Source of the DNA: an uncultured Desulfovibrionaceae bacterium
GTDB taxonomy: Bacteria; Desulfobacterota; Desulfovibrionia; Desulfovibrionales; Desulfovibrionaceae
Length of the DNA stretch: 64,000 nt
Assembly: GCA_944324045.1 (NCBI GenBank)
Contig: CALUUT010000006.1
Coordinates: 1 to 64,000, forward strand
Reading direction: 5' to 3'
Below are positions 56,438 through 64,000 of the stretch, one piece after another. Both the position numbers and the translations under genes were made by a program. The first letter of the stretch is position 1. The number at the start of each line of letters is the position of its first letter. Below the pieces are notes generated by a model that worked only from the letters and a program-made list of their open reading frames with translations, was not told the DNA's origin and made no database searches.

Positions 56438-56457
56438 CAGGACGCAGGGGAAGCATC

Positions 56458-57684
56458 ATGGCGAAATCGGAATTTATTGTGGGTCTGGATATTGGCACGA
56501 CGAAAATTTGCGCTGTCGTGGGCGAAGCGACGCCCGACGGCGTGGATGTGGTCGGTATAGGCAACAGTCCGTCAACCGGGCTGAGAAAAGGCGTTGTGGT
56601 CAATATTGAGCACACTGTCCAATCCATCAAGAAGGCGCTTGAAGAGGCCGAACTTATGGCCGGCTGCGAGATACGTTCTGTGTATGCGGGCATTGCGGGA
56701 AGCCATATAAAAGGCTTCAACAGCCATGGCGTGATTGCGGTCAAAGGCGGAGAGGTCGGCCAGAAGGATGTGGAAAGAGCGCTGGATGCGGCAAAGGCGG
56801 TCGCCATACCGCTTGACCGGGAAGTTATTCATATTCTGCCCCAGGAATACATAGTGGATGCTCAGCGCGGCATTGTGGACCCGCTGGGCATGGCCGGAGT
56901 TCGCCTTGAGGTCAAGGTGCATATCGTTACCGGCGCGGTGACGAGCGCTCAGAATATCGTGCGCTCCTGCCACCGAAGCGGGCTTGATGTTTCAGATATC
57001 GTTCTTGAGTCGCTGGCCTCAGCCAAGGCCGTTTTGACGGAGGAAGAACGGGAGATCGGCGTGGCGCTTGTGGACCTTGGCGGCGGCACCACGGATATCG
57101 CCGTGTTTGCCAATGGCTCCATAAAACATACGGGCGTTTTGGCCCTTGGCGGTCAGAATTTGACCAACGATATTGCCTTCGGCTTGCGTACGCCCATGAT
57201 AAGCGCGGAAAAGATTAAAATTAAATATGGTTGCGCCATGCCCGATATGGTAGATCATAATGAGGTGATAGAAGTGCCAAGCGTGGGTGGTCGCGAGGGA
57301 CGGTGCCTGTCGCGACAGGTTCTCGCTGAAATTTGCGGACCGCGTATGGAAGAAATTCTTTCGCTTGTGGATCAGGAGCTTGTGCGGGCCGGGTGTAAAA
57401 ACTCAATTGGCGCAGGCGTGGTGCTCACTGGAGGAACCGCGCTTATGCAGGGAACCCAGGAGATGGGAGAGCAAATTTTCAACCTTCCCACGCGAATCGG
57501 CTATCCCCGCAATATCGGCGGACTGCGTGACGTTGTAAATAGTCCAAAATTTGCTACTGCAGTGGGACTGCTTTGCTATGGCGCGGAAATGGAAGGTGTC
57601 AACAGGACGATACGCATTCGCGATGAAAATATGTTTGGGAAGATACTTTCCCGTATGAAAAGATGGTTTTCAGATATTTCCTAA
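56458..57684 (+). CDS. ftsA: Cell division ATPase FtsA, 408 aa
   Basis: Actin-like protein that anchors FtsZ to the membrane. FIVGLDIGTTKICAVVGE (phosphate 1), EYIVDAQRGIVDPLGMAGVRLE (1C region), VALVDLGGGTTDIAVF (phosphate 2), GAGVVLTGGTALMQG (adenosine loop) and a C-terminal amphipathic segment FGKILSRMKRWFSDIS for membrane attachment are seen. AGGGGAA lies before the ATG. ftsZ follows after 49 bases. Confidence 0.97.
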   Translation: MAKSEFIVGLDIGTTKICAVVGEATPDGVDVVGIGNSPSTGLRKGVVVNIEHTVQSIKKALEEAELMAGCEIRSVYAGIAGSHIKGFNSHGVIAVKGGEVGQKDVERALDAAKAVAIPLDREVIHILPQEYIVDAQRGIVDPLGMAGVRLEVKVHIVTGAVTSAQNIVRSCHRSGLDVSDIVLESLASAKAVLTEEEREIGVALVDLGGGTTDIAVFANGSIKHTGVLALGGQNLTNDIAFGLRTPMISAEKIKIKYGCAMPDMVDHNEVIEVPSVGGREGRCLSRQVLAEICGPRMEEILSLVDQELVRAGCKNSIGAGVVLTGGTALMQGTQEMGEQIFNLPTRIGYPRNIGGLRDVVNSPKFATAVGLLCYGAEMEGVNRTIRIRDENMFGKILSRMKRWFSDIS

Positions 57685-57733
57685 TCGAAAGAATTAGGAT
57701 AGGATGCGTGAAGGCACTGACAAGGAGTGGGAT

Positions 57734-59014
57734 ATGGATTTTGAAGAACTGGGATATCCCGGCGTTACTAAGATAAAAGTTATCGGCGTGGGCGGCGGCG
57801 GCGGCAACGCTGTAAACAATATGATCGAGTCCGGCTTGCAGGGGGTGACGTTTATCGTCGCCAATACGGATAAACAGGCTCTTGGCCTGTCAAAAGCGGA
57901 GCGGAAAATTCAGCTTGGCGAAAAGCTTACCCGCGGGCTTGGCGCGGGAGCGAATCCGGAGCGGGGACGCGACGCCGCGCTTGAAAGCCAGGAAGCCATT
58001 CGGGAAGCCATTGGCGAAAATACGGATATGGTCTTTGTGGCGGCCGGCATGGGCGGCGGAACAGGAACTGGAGCCGCTCCCATCATAGCCAAGACGGCAA
58101 AGGAGCTTGGAGCGCTTACTGTCGGCGTTGTGACCAAGCCGTTTTACTTTGAAGGCCGGCGGCGGCAGGAAAGCGCGGAACGCGGAATTGAAGAATTCCG
58201 GCAGCAGGTTGACAGTCTTATCACGATTCCCAATGACCGGCTTTTGACTCTGGCGCCTAAAAAGGCGACCATGATCGAAATGCTGAAAAAAGCTGATGAG
58301 GTTTTGTATCAGGCGGTACGCGGCATTTCCGACCTTATCATGGTTCCGGGGCTGATCAACCTGGATTTTGCCGATGTGAAGGCCGTTATGGGCGAAGCTG
58401 GGCTCGCCATGATGGGTTCAGGAGTGGCAAGCGGGGATTCCCGCGCCAAGGAAGCCGCCGAACGCGCCATTTCAAGCCCGCTGCTTGAAGATATTTCCAT
58501 TAATGGCGCAAGCGGCGTGATTATGAACGTAACCGCTTCGCACGATGCGACCATGGCTGAAGTCGCCGACGCCATGACCATTATTCAGGAAGCGGCGCAT
58601 GAAAACGCCAATGTGTTTATGGGCGTGGTGTTTGACGACAGCATCGGCGATGAAATGCGCATCACCGTCATTGCCACGGGCATTGAGCCCAGGCCGGCCA
58701 TGGCGCCGGGCATGGGCGGCGCAAAGGTCGCCGCGCTTGGCGGCGCGCGTTCCCCTGTCCCGGCGGCGGCGCGTCCCGCTTCACCCGGTTTTACCCGTGG
58801 GAGCATGCCGCAAAATATGGGCAATGAGAATGTTCAGGGCGGCAAAAGCGCTGTTTTGCATACAAGTCTGCCGTCGGAGCTGCGCAGGCCTGTGCAGACG
58901 TCCATGGAACCCAAACGTTCGGCCATGCATACGCCGGGCGAAGACACATTTGTATTTGACGTTAACGACGATGAAATGGAAATTCCGGCTTTTATTCGCA
59001 GACAGGCGGACTAG
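57734..59014 (+). CDS. ftsZ: Cell division GTPase FtsZ, 426 aa
   Basis: Tubulin-like GTPase forming the Z-ring. [25 protein letters not shown], the GTP loop [15 protein letters not shown], and the T7 loop region [11 protein letters not shown] are intact. A variable linker (about 330-410, rich in Pro/Ala) leads to the conserved C-terminal peptide [13 protein letters not shown] that binds FtsA. AAGGAG lies seven bases before ATG-57734; an ATG ten codons earlier (57704) is less well placed. Last gene of the cluster, before a strong terminator. Confidence 0.97.
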   Translation: MDFEELGYPGVTKIKVIGVGGGGGNAVNNMIESGLQGVTFIVANTDKQALGLSKAERKIQLGEKLTRGLGAGANPERGRDAALESQEAIREAIGENTDMVFVAAGMGGGTGTGAAPIIAKTAKELGALTVGVVTKPFYFEGRRRQESAERGIEEFRQQVDSLITIPNDRLLTLAPKKATMIEMLKKADEVLYQAVRGISDLIMVPGLINLDFADVKAVMGEAGLAMMGSGVASGDSRAKEAAERAISSPLLEDISINGASGVIMNVTASHDATMAEVADAMTIIQEAAHENANVFMGVVFDDSIGDEMRITVIATGIEPRPAMAPGMGGAKVAALGGARSPVPAAARPASPGFTRGSMPQNMGNENVQGGKSAVLHTSLPSELRRPVQTSMEPKRSAMHTPGEDTFVFDVNDDEMEIPAFIRRQAD

Positions 59015-59129
59015 ATGCGGAGTTTTTTGAAAGGTTTGCATATCCGGCCGCTTTTGGCCGAAAGGAAAAAATGCGCGGTTTTTGTTTGAAATAGCAAATA
59101 TGGCTGGCGGTTGCGTTGGCAAAAATATG

Positions 59130-59170
59130 CTGAAAAAAGTCCCACAGGTCTCCTGTGGGACTTTTTTCAG
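59130..59170. terminator. Bidirectional terminator between ftsZ and htpX
   Basis: A perfect 19-base inverted repeat (59130-59148 and 59152-59170, containing AGTCCCACAGG / CCTGTGGGACT) with a 3-base loop and A/T tracts at both ends serves ftsZ and htpX. Confidence 0.93.
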
Positions 59171-59190
59171 CTCTCTATATCTTTTTATAG

Positions 59191-60051
59191 TCAGTGTCCG
59201 ATATGCGCGGCCTGTTCTTTAAGTCTTTGAATGCGCTCCTGTATGGGCGGATGGGTTGAAAAAAGGGAACTCAGCCCGCCGACCAGTGGATTGACGATAA
59301 ACATATGCGCTGTGGCCTGTGTTGCATGCATGGGAGGCAACTGCTTGGAATAGGCGTCCAGCTTTGCCAGCGCGCCGGCAAGATAGAGAGGGTTGCCCGC
59401 AAGTTCGGCGCCGGTGTCGTCCGCGAGATATTCTCTGGAGCGGGAAATGGCCAGTTGAATCAACGTGGCCGCAATGGGGGCGATAATGGCGAGCCCTATG
59501 GCGGCCAAAGGGTTGCCGCCGCCGTTTTCATCGTCCCTGTTTCCGCCGCCGAAGATCGCGGCGAACTTGAGAAAGCTTGCAAGCGACATGATGACGGTCG
59601 CCATAACGGCCGCGATGGTCTGTATGAGGATATCCCGGTTTTTGATATGTCCAATTTCGTGCGCCAGAACGCCTTTGACTTCTTCCGGAGTCAAAAGCTG
59701 CATTAAACCGCTGGTCACGGCGACGACGCCATGTTCGGGGTTGCGGCCCGTGGCAAAAGCGTTTGGCGCGTTTTCGTTGATGATGCAGATGCGCGGCATC
59801 GGGATATGCGCCCTGGCCGCCAGTTCTTCTACCATTTTATATAATGCGGGAGCGTCTTCCCGCGAAAGCTCTTTGGCGCCGTACAGCGAAAGCACAATTT
59901 TGTCGGAATACCAGTAACTGCCGACATTCATGATGACGGCAAGCGCAAAGGCGAACATGATTCCTGTTTTTCCGCCGATTGCTCCGCCGATGAGTATGAT
60001 AAGCGCGGACAATGCCGCTAAAAATATTAACGTCTTAATCTGACTTGTCAT
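59191..60051 (-). CDS. htpX: Membrane zinc metalloprotease HtpX, 286 aa
   Basis: M48-family protease of the inner membrane that cleaves damaged membrane proteins alongside FtsH. Two hydrophobic segments at the N-terminus (about 6-25 and 30-46), AHIPMPRICIINENAPNAFATGR, the zinc site VLAHEIGHIKNRD (HEIGH 131-135), then two more hydrophobic segments (around 147-165 and 183-200) and SREYLADDTGAELAGNP supplying the third ligand. Length is typical. AAGGAC precedes the ATG; the 250-base gap upstream (60052-60303) shows no clear promoter. Confidence 0.95.
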   Translation of the reverse strand: MTSQIKTLIFLAALSALIILIGGAIGGKTGIMFAFALAVIMNVGSYWYSDKIVLSLYGAKELSREDAPALYKMVEELAARAHIPMPRICIINENAPNAFATGRNPEHGVVAVTSGLMQLLTPEEVKGVLAHEIGHIKNRDILIQTIAAVMATVIMSLASFLKFAAIFGGGNRDDENGGGNPLAAIGLAIIAPIAATLIQLAISRSREYLADDTGAELAGNPLYLAGALAKLDAYSKQLPPMHATQATAHMFIVNPLVGGLSSLFSTHPPIQERIQRLKEQAAHIGH

Positions 60052-60303
60052 GGATTGTCCTTATGAAATTTGCTGTGGCAAATGGGTCATGGTTTCAGGT
60101 TGGATAACGGATAACATGGCGCGCCATATTCATTGGACGGGCATGGCTTTTTGAAGCAGTCATCGCGTAAACAGAAAGGGCCCGGTTTCGCACGCTTCCC
60201 CTTAAGCGGAAGCCAACTTGAAAGGCGCCGCACCGCACCATGCATAGTGATTATAAATCCGCTTTGACAAAAGGCAAGCCTCATGAGGAAAAACACATGA
60301 ATG

Positions 60304-61041
60304 TCACATGCAGCATCCATATCCTGCGCGCACACGCGATACAAAACGCCGTACAAGCTCTTTATCTTTGCGGCCGTCGGGACCTTCCAAGCGTGTATGG
60401 GCGTCTACGCCGTCCGGATGCACGCAACGGACGCCTTGAGTGACGTTATGCGGGCCCAATCCGCCCGCAAGAATGACCGGTTTGGATACTTTGCGGACAA
60501 TCAGGGAACTGACCGCCCAGTTATGCGCTTTTCCGGTAGCGCCGTCGGCATTTGAAATGGGGTCGTGAGTGTCGGTTATAAAGGCGTCCACATATGGTTC
60601 CAGCGTTTGGGCAAGGCTTGACAATTCGCGGCGATTGTCGCGCTTTTCATTTCCTTCGGTCCATTCCCGCACGACGAGACTTTTTATGATGAAAAGATGC
60701 GGAGCCATGCCGCGAAGTTCCAAGAGCTCATCGGCCGGAATATTCCCATGCAACTGTATAACGCTCATCCCCAGAAAGCGGCAGAGTTTCTGAATTTCAG
60801 CGGCCTTATCAAGATAGACGATGCAGACCGGCACAACGCCGGACGGAAGAGCGGCGGCAATGCGCGCCGCCGCGGATTCATCAATGTCAGGCGTATTTAC
60901 GGGCAATTTCAGGGGAAAACCTATGCCGTGCACGCCGCGTTCGGCCAACATAAGGGCTTCTTCTTCATCATGCACGCCGGATACCTGGATGTATCCGCCG
61001 TATTTTAATCTTTCGGCAATTTGCTGAATATGCTGGTTCAT
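60304..61041 (-). CDS. TrpF-like (beta/alpha)8-barrel protein lacking the catalytic Cys, 245 aa
   Basis: Resembles phosphoribosylanthranilate isomerase. IQLHG (95-99), the catalytic-type Asp157 in FITDTHD, GATGKAHNWA, LAGGLGPHNV (191-200) and VDAHTRLEGPDGRKD match the TrpF pattern. The general-base Cys is replaced: the N-terminal strand reads YIQVSGVHDEEEA with Ser21 where TrpF has K-I-C-G, and GFPLKLPVN replaces the usual GF-x-F-x-x-x-SPR loop. A standalone paralogue group with a similar motif appears to exist, but its reaction is unknown to me. It overlaps the double ABC gene by four bases. A 245-residue length is slightly above TrpF. Confidence 0.78.
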   Translation of the reverse strand: MNQHIQQIAERLKYGGYIQVSGVHDEEEALMLAERGVHGIGFPLKLPVNTPDIDESAAARIAAALPSGVVPVCIVYLDKAAEIQKLCRFLGMSVIQLHGNIPADELLELRGMAPHLFIIKSLVVREWTEGNEKRDNRRELSSLAQTLEPYVDAFITDTHDPISNADGATGKAHNWAVSSLIVRKVSKPVILAGGLGPHNVTQGVRCVHPDGVDAHTRLEGPDGRKDKELVRRFVSRVRAGYGCCM

Positions 61042-62579
61042 GCGTCTTTCACCTGGCCGCAGTAAAGGATGCGGCCTTCATGCAATTGTAATGTATGTGT
61101 AATACAGCGGAGTTGTTCCTGCGGCCTGTGGGTGATATAGACAAGCTGCGTTCCGGTCTCAGCGAGGGAATCCAGGGTCTCCAGGAATGCCGCGCGCGAG
61201 TCGCAATCAAGTCCGGAACAGGGCTCGTCAAGCAAAAGCAATTTTGGCTCGTGAACAATACTGCGGCAAAGAAGAAACCGCCTGAGCCTTCCATACGACA
61301 TATGTCTGGCCGGCTGCATGGCATACTGGGCTATGCCCAGACGCTTCATGCATATGCCGGCTCTTTCGCGCATTTCTTCCGTCGGCGTGTCATAGAGTCC
61401 CACGCTGCCGAAAAAACCGGACAACACAATGTCTTCACCACATAAATTCGGGTGATACATGGCCTGGAGTCGGTCGGAGACCAGGCCAAGACGCCGCCGC
61501 AGATCGGGCATGAAAAACGGCCCGCTCCTGCCGAACCAGCGCAGCGTTCCGCCCCAGGCGTGGTGATCTTCTCCCCAAAGCATGCGCAGAAGGCTGGTTT
61601 TCCCGGCGCCGTTTTCGCCGGTTACGGTCCAATGCTCTCCTTCTCTCACAGTCCAATTGATATCCGTGAGCACCTGAACTCCATCCAGAAACAGATCGAT
61701 GTGTTCAAGCTCCAGGATGGGCGCTCCAGGCGCGACGGTGTGCGGCATCTGTTTTGTTGCTGGGGCAGGCGGCGTTTTTTTCTTCTCATGATGGTCGTGC
61801 GCGAGAATGCTAAGCGGAAGCACTTCCCGCAGAGGGCCTGAAGCGGAAACCCGGCCGTCGCGCAGAGCCAGAGCATGAGTGACGCATGGCGGAAGATCGT
61901 CAAGACGATGGGCGGCGATGATCAGGGTTGTCGTCTGCGCTATACGGTCTAAAAGGTCATGCAGGTCTTTGCTTGACGCCGCATCCAGCCCATCGGAAAA
62001 TTCATCCAGAACCAGAAAGCGCGGTTTGGCCGCCATGGCTCTTGCCAAGAGCATCCGGCGTAATTGCCCCTGAGACATTGATGAGACGGGAATATGAAGC
62101 AGAGGTTCGATATTGAGGCTTTTGGAGAGCGCATGCGCCAGCTGTTTCGTAGCGCGTTTTTCCTCTTCCGATGGCTCGCCATACAGGAGTTGTGTTCCGG
62201 AAAAACCGGTCAGGAGAAGCTCTTCGCCGGTTATATTCCAACCTTGGCGCATATACTCCGTCTGCAATTCCGGCGAGACGACAGCCATATGGGGTTTGGC
62301 CGCAATAGGGGACGTTTCCGGCCTGCCGTCAATAAACCAGGTGATTCCCGTGTGTCCATCCGGCCATTGATTTCCAAGCACGACCCGCAGAAGCGTCGAT
62401 TTTCCCGCGCCGTTATGGCCGAATACAGCCCAATGTTCGCCGCTGCGCACGGTCCAGTCGATTTTATCCAGCGCTTTGCATTCCGTTTCTCCTGCGCTGT
62501 TTTTATATGTCACAGAGACGGAATCCAGAATAAAGAGAGGCATGCTGGCCCTGTCGGGAAAAGAAATATGTTCAGGCAT
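61038..62579 (-). CDS. Double ABC ATPase without permease (ModF/PhrA-like), 513 aa
   Basis: Two complete nucleotide-binding domains in one chain. The first has GHNGAGKST (54-62), signature SMSQGQLRRMLLARAM and LDEFSDGLD; the second GENGAGKTS, signature MSYGRLRRFLLCRSI and LDEPCSGLD. His switches are seen in AAHRLDD and ITHRPQE. There is no membrane segment and no permease gene nearby. The closest architecture is ModF/PhrA, linked by name to molybdate transport and by report to photorepair; the true role of that family is unclear. Start 62579 has AGGA before it; an internal Met (62543) is the alternative. It sits between the PHP phosphatase and the TrpF-like gene. Confidence 0.85.
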   Translation of the reverse strand: MPEHISFPDRASMPLFILDSVSVTYKNSAGETECKALDKIDWTVRSGEHWAVFGHNGAGKSTLLRVVLGNQWPDGHTGITWFIDGRPETSPIAAKPHMAVVSPELQTEYMRQGWNITGEELLLTGFSGTQLLYGEPSEEEKRATKQLAHALSKSLNIEPLLHIPVSSMSQGQLRRMLLARAMAAKPRFLVLDEFSDGLDAASSKDLHDLLDRIAQTTTLIIAAHRLDDLPPCVTHALALRDGRVSASGPLREVLPLSILAHDHHEKKKTPPAPATKQMPHTVAPGAPILELEHIDLFLDGVQVLTDINWTVREGEHWTVTGENGAGKTSLLRMLWGEDHHAWGGTLRWFGRSGPFFMPDLRRRLGLVSDRLQAMYHPNLCGEDIVLSGFFGSVGLYDTPTEEMRERAGICMKRLGIAQYAMQPARHMSYGRLRRFLLCRSIVHEPKLLLLDEPCSGLDCDSRAAFLETLDSLAETGTQLVYITHRPQEQLRCITHTLQLHEGRILYCGQVKDA

Positions 62580-62656
62580 GGGGCATCCTGCATGTGCGGT
62601 ATTTGCTTATGCTGCGCCGCATGTGCGCGCGGTTTTTGAGGGCGTTTTATTGCCGG

Positions 62657-63478
62657 TCAGAATGTTCGTTCGTGCATCACGCCGTTCTGGAAAAAAACGC
62701 TGCTGGCATACCCGTATTTCCGGGCGTAATCAGCCAGTTCGTCGAATCCCCAGGCCACAGTATCCGCACTGTGCGCATCAGAGCCAAAGGTAATGGGGAT
62801 TCCGATCTCCGCGGCGATGCTCATAATTTCCGGACCGGGATAGATTTCTTCGCATGGCTTGCGCAGGCCGGCGGAAGAGATTTCCATGGCCAGTCCATTT
62901 CGTTTCACGGCGTTAAGCGCCATGCGCACCAGTTCAAGCGAGCTGCTTTGTTTGAGCCAGGTATGAAACCGATTGACGCTGAATATTTTTATAATATCCG
63001 GATGAGCCAAAATATTGGCCATGCCGGATTCGGCAAGGGAATGCACGACATGAAAATAATGCTCATAATGCGCGAAGCTTTCTTGCAGTGAAAGCGCGCT
63101 CCAGTCGCTGCTTTTGGCGTCGAAACCCCATTTGTCAAGGAAATGGATCCCGCCGATGATATAGTCAAACGGCCATGCCGCTCTCGCCTCGTTCATGAAT
63201 TCTTTTTCTTTGGGCAGATAGTCCAGTTCCAGGCCAAGAAGCACTGTGACGCCCGCGTCATTCTTTTTCAGGGCCTGTACGGAATGGATGTATTCCTTAA
63301 AGGTAGCAGCCAGATGGTCTCTGTATTCATGAGCATACGCATAGGCGAGCGGTCGGGGAGAGTGTTCGGAATATCCCAAAACTTCAAGTTTTTTTTCTTT
63401 GGCTTGGGCGAACATGGCCGTTACGGAATCATTTCCGTGAGAATGATTGGTATGAGTGTGCAAGTCGATGCGAATCAT
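62657..63478 (-). CDS. PHP-domain phosphatase, histidinol-phosphatase (HisK) type, 273 aa
   Basis: Metal-dependent phosphoesterase. The PHP motifs are seen in order: RIDLHTHTNHSHGND (residues 3-17), LGYSEHSPRPL, LLGLELDYLP, IIGGIHFLDKWGFD, ILAHPDIIK and ITFGSDAHSADTV. This order matches HisK/YtvP histidinol-phosphate phosphatases, though PHP proteins also act on other phosphate esters. The next gene (double ABC) starts 77 bases on, and the TrpF-like gene follows; co-transcription is likely. Confidence 0.85.
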   Translation of the reverse strand: MIRIDLHTHTNHSHGNDSVTAMFAQAKEKKLEVLGYSEHSPRPLAYAYAHEYRDHLAATFKEYIHSVQALKKNDAGVTVLLGLELDYLPKEKEFMNEARAAWPFDYIIGGIHFLDKWGFDAKSSDWSALSLQESFAHYEHYFHVVHSLAESGMANILAHPDIIKIFSVNRFHTWLKQSSSLELVRMALNAVKRNGLAMEISSAGLRKPCEEIYPGPEIMSIAAEIGIPITFGSDAHSADTVAWGFDELADYARKYGYASSVFFQNGVMHERTF

Positions 63479-63626
63479 GGCTGTGTGTGTTTTGTTTATG
63501 CGCTGGCCGTGCCCTTATTTTGGCCTGCAGAACATTTTGATGCGCACGTGGGAGAGCGCGGTCCAGTCTTTTGGGGAAAATGTCGCTTTTTTGGCATTTG
63601 GGCGCGCGATGCGCGGCTTGCGGCAT

Positions 63627-64000
63627 TTAGGTCGTCTTGCCAAGGAGTTTCAGCGCGATGCTTCGCGCGGCCCGCCGTCCCGCGCCCATGGCCTCGATGA
63701 CTGTGGCCGCGCCGGCTACGATATCGCCGCCGGCATACACTCCCGGAATGGATGTTTCCCCCGTCTTTTCGTCAATTTTGATATATCCATTGTCGTCCAG
63801 GGTCAAGCCGGGAGTATTGCCAAGAAGCACCGGATTCGGCCTAGTGCCTACGGCGATAATGGCAAGATCGGTCATAAGGTCGGTATATGCTCCTTCAATG
63901 GGGATGGGGCGGCTGCGTCCTGACGCGTCAGGCTCGCCCATGCGCATGCGCTGAAGTCGAACGGAGCGGAGCTTGCCCGTGGAATCGGCTGTGAACGCAA
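63627..64000 (-). CDS. GltD-like NAD(P)H/FAD oxidoreductase, C-terminal part (cut by the window edge)
   Basis: The last 124 codons of a gene entering from the right edge. TDLAIIAVGTRPNPVL, GLTLDDNGYIKID and IPGVYAGGDIVAGAATVIEAMGAGRRAARSI are the typical end of the FAD/NAD(P)H domain of glutamate synthase small subunit and its relatives (GltA/GltD, NfnB-like). GGDIVAGAATVI is the FAD-contacting GGD motif. The start lies outside the window, so the exact member cannot be named. It is 148 bases upstream of the PHP gene. Confidence 0.82.
   Translation of the reverse strand, partial: AFTADSTGKLRSVRLQRMRMGEPDASGRSRPIPIEGAYTDLMTDLAIIAVGTRPNPVLLGNTPGLTLDDNGYIKIDEKTGETSIPGVYAGGDIVAGAATVIEAMGAGRRAARSIALKLLGKTT

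Noticed and set aside
1-64000. CRISPR arrays, insertion sequences, prophage or att sites
   Set aside because: No spaced repeat array, transposase, integrase or terminal inverted repeats with target duplications were seen in the sequence.

Overview
The window reads as chromosomal core genome of a sulfate-reducer-like Gram-negative bacterium, most likely a member of the Desulfovibrionaceae. Pointers are the large OmpA-less porin with a C-terminal Phe, the cdaA-cdaR-glmM-galU-priA block behind ftsH, the meso-diaminopimelate version of MurE, a PASTA-bearing FtsI, and the complete division/cell-wall (dcw) cluster without ddl. No tRNA, rRNA, CRISPR array, transposase or prophage gene is visible. 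Species assignment is inference; no database was searched.

Layout. 44-7933: a porin (-), uvrC (+), then a minus-strand group of RNase J, an FAH-family hydrolase and RidA, and a DapF-fold racemase. 8323-18286: plus-strand ftsH, folP, diadenylate cyclase cdaA, its YbbR partner cdaR, glmM, galU and priA. 18316-23217: small membrane protein, VKOR-like redox membrane protein, YgjP-type metallopeptidase and a three-gene SsuABC/ThiXYZ-like importer. 23665-28426: rpsL-rpsG-fusA with its own terminator, then a PmtA-like methyltransferase and a DUF4037 protein. 28517-36725 (-): carB, carA, a phosphohexomutase, a shikimate kinase, rpsI and rplM. 37076-41079: HD-domain protein, HD-GYP-like protein, pyruvate kinase. 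41679-59014 (+): mraZ, rsmH, ftsL, ftsI, murE, murF, mraY, murD, ftsW, murG, murC, murB, ftsQ, ftsA, ftsZ, most of them overlapping or nearly so. 59191-64000 (-): htpX, then a probable operon reading from the right edge: GltD-like oxidoreductase (cut by the edge), PHP phosphatase, a permease-less double ABC ATPase and a TrpF-like protein without the catalytic Cys.

How it works together. GlmM and the dcw genes convert glucosamine-phosphate and UDP-sugars to lipid II and couple this to septation; CdaA/CdaR next to GlmM suggests that c-di-AMP signalling is tied to wall precursor supply. MraZ very probably controls the dcw cluster through three exact 10-bp repeats just before its own start codon. 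GalU and the phosphohexomutase supply nucleotide sugars, CarAB supplies carbamoyl phosphate, and the ribosomal protein and EF-G genes are housekeeping.

Nothing in the window is an obvious new defence or mobile system. The points most worth a second look are the PHP / double-ABC / TrpF-like operon at the right edge, the DapF-fold protein that looks like an amino-acid racemase rather than DapF, a uvrC promoter placed so that its mRNA would be leaderless, palindrome-containing in-frame insertions in UvrC and FolP, a long hairpin before priA, and a pair of divergent tiny ORFs in the AT-rich gap before mraZ.
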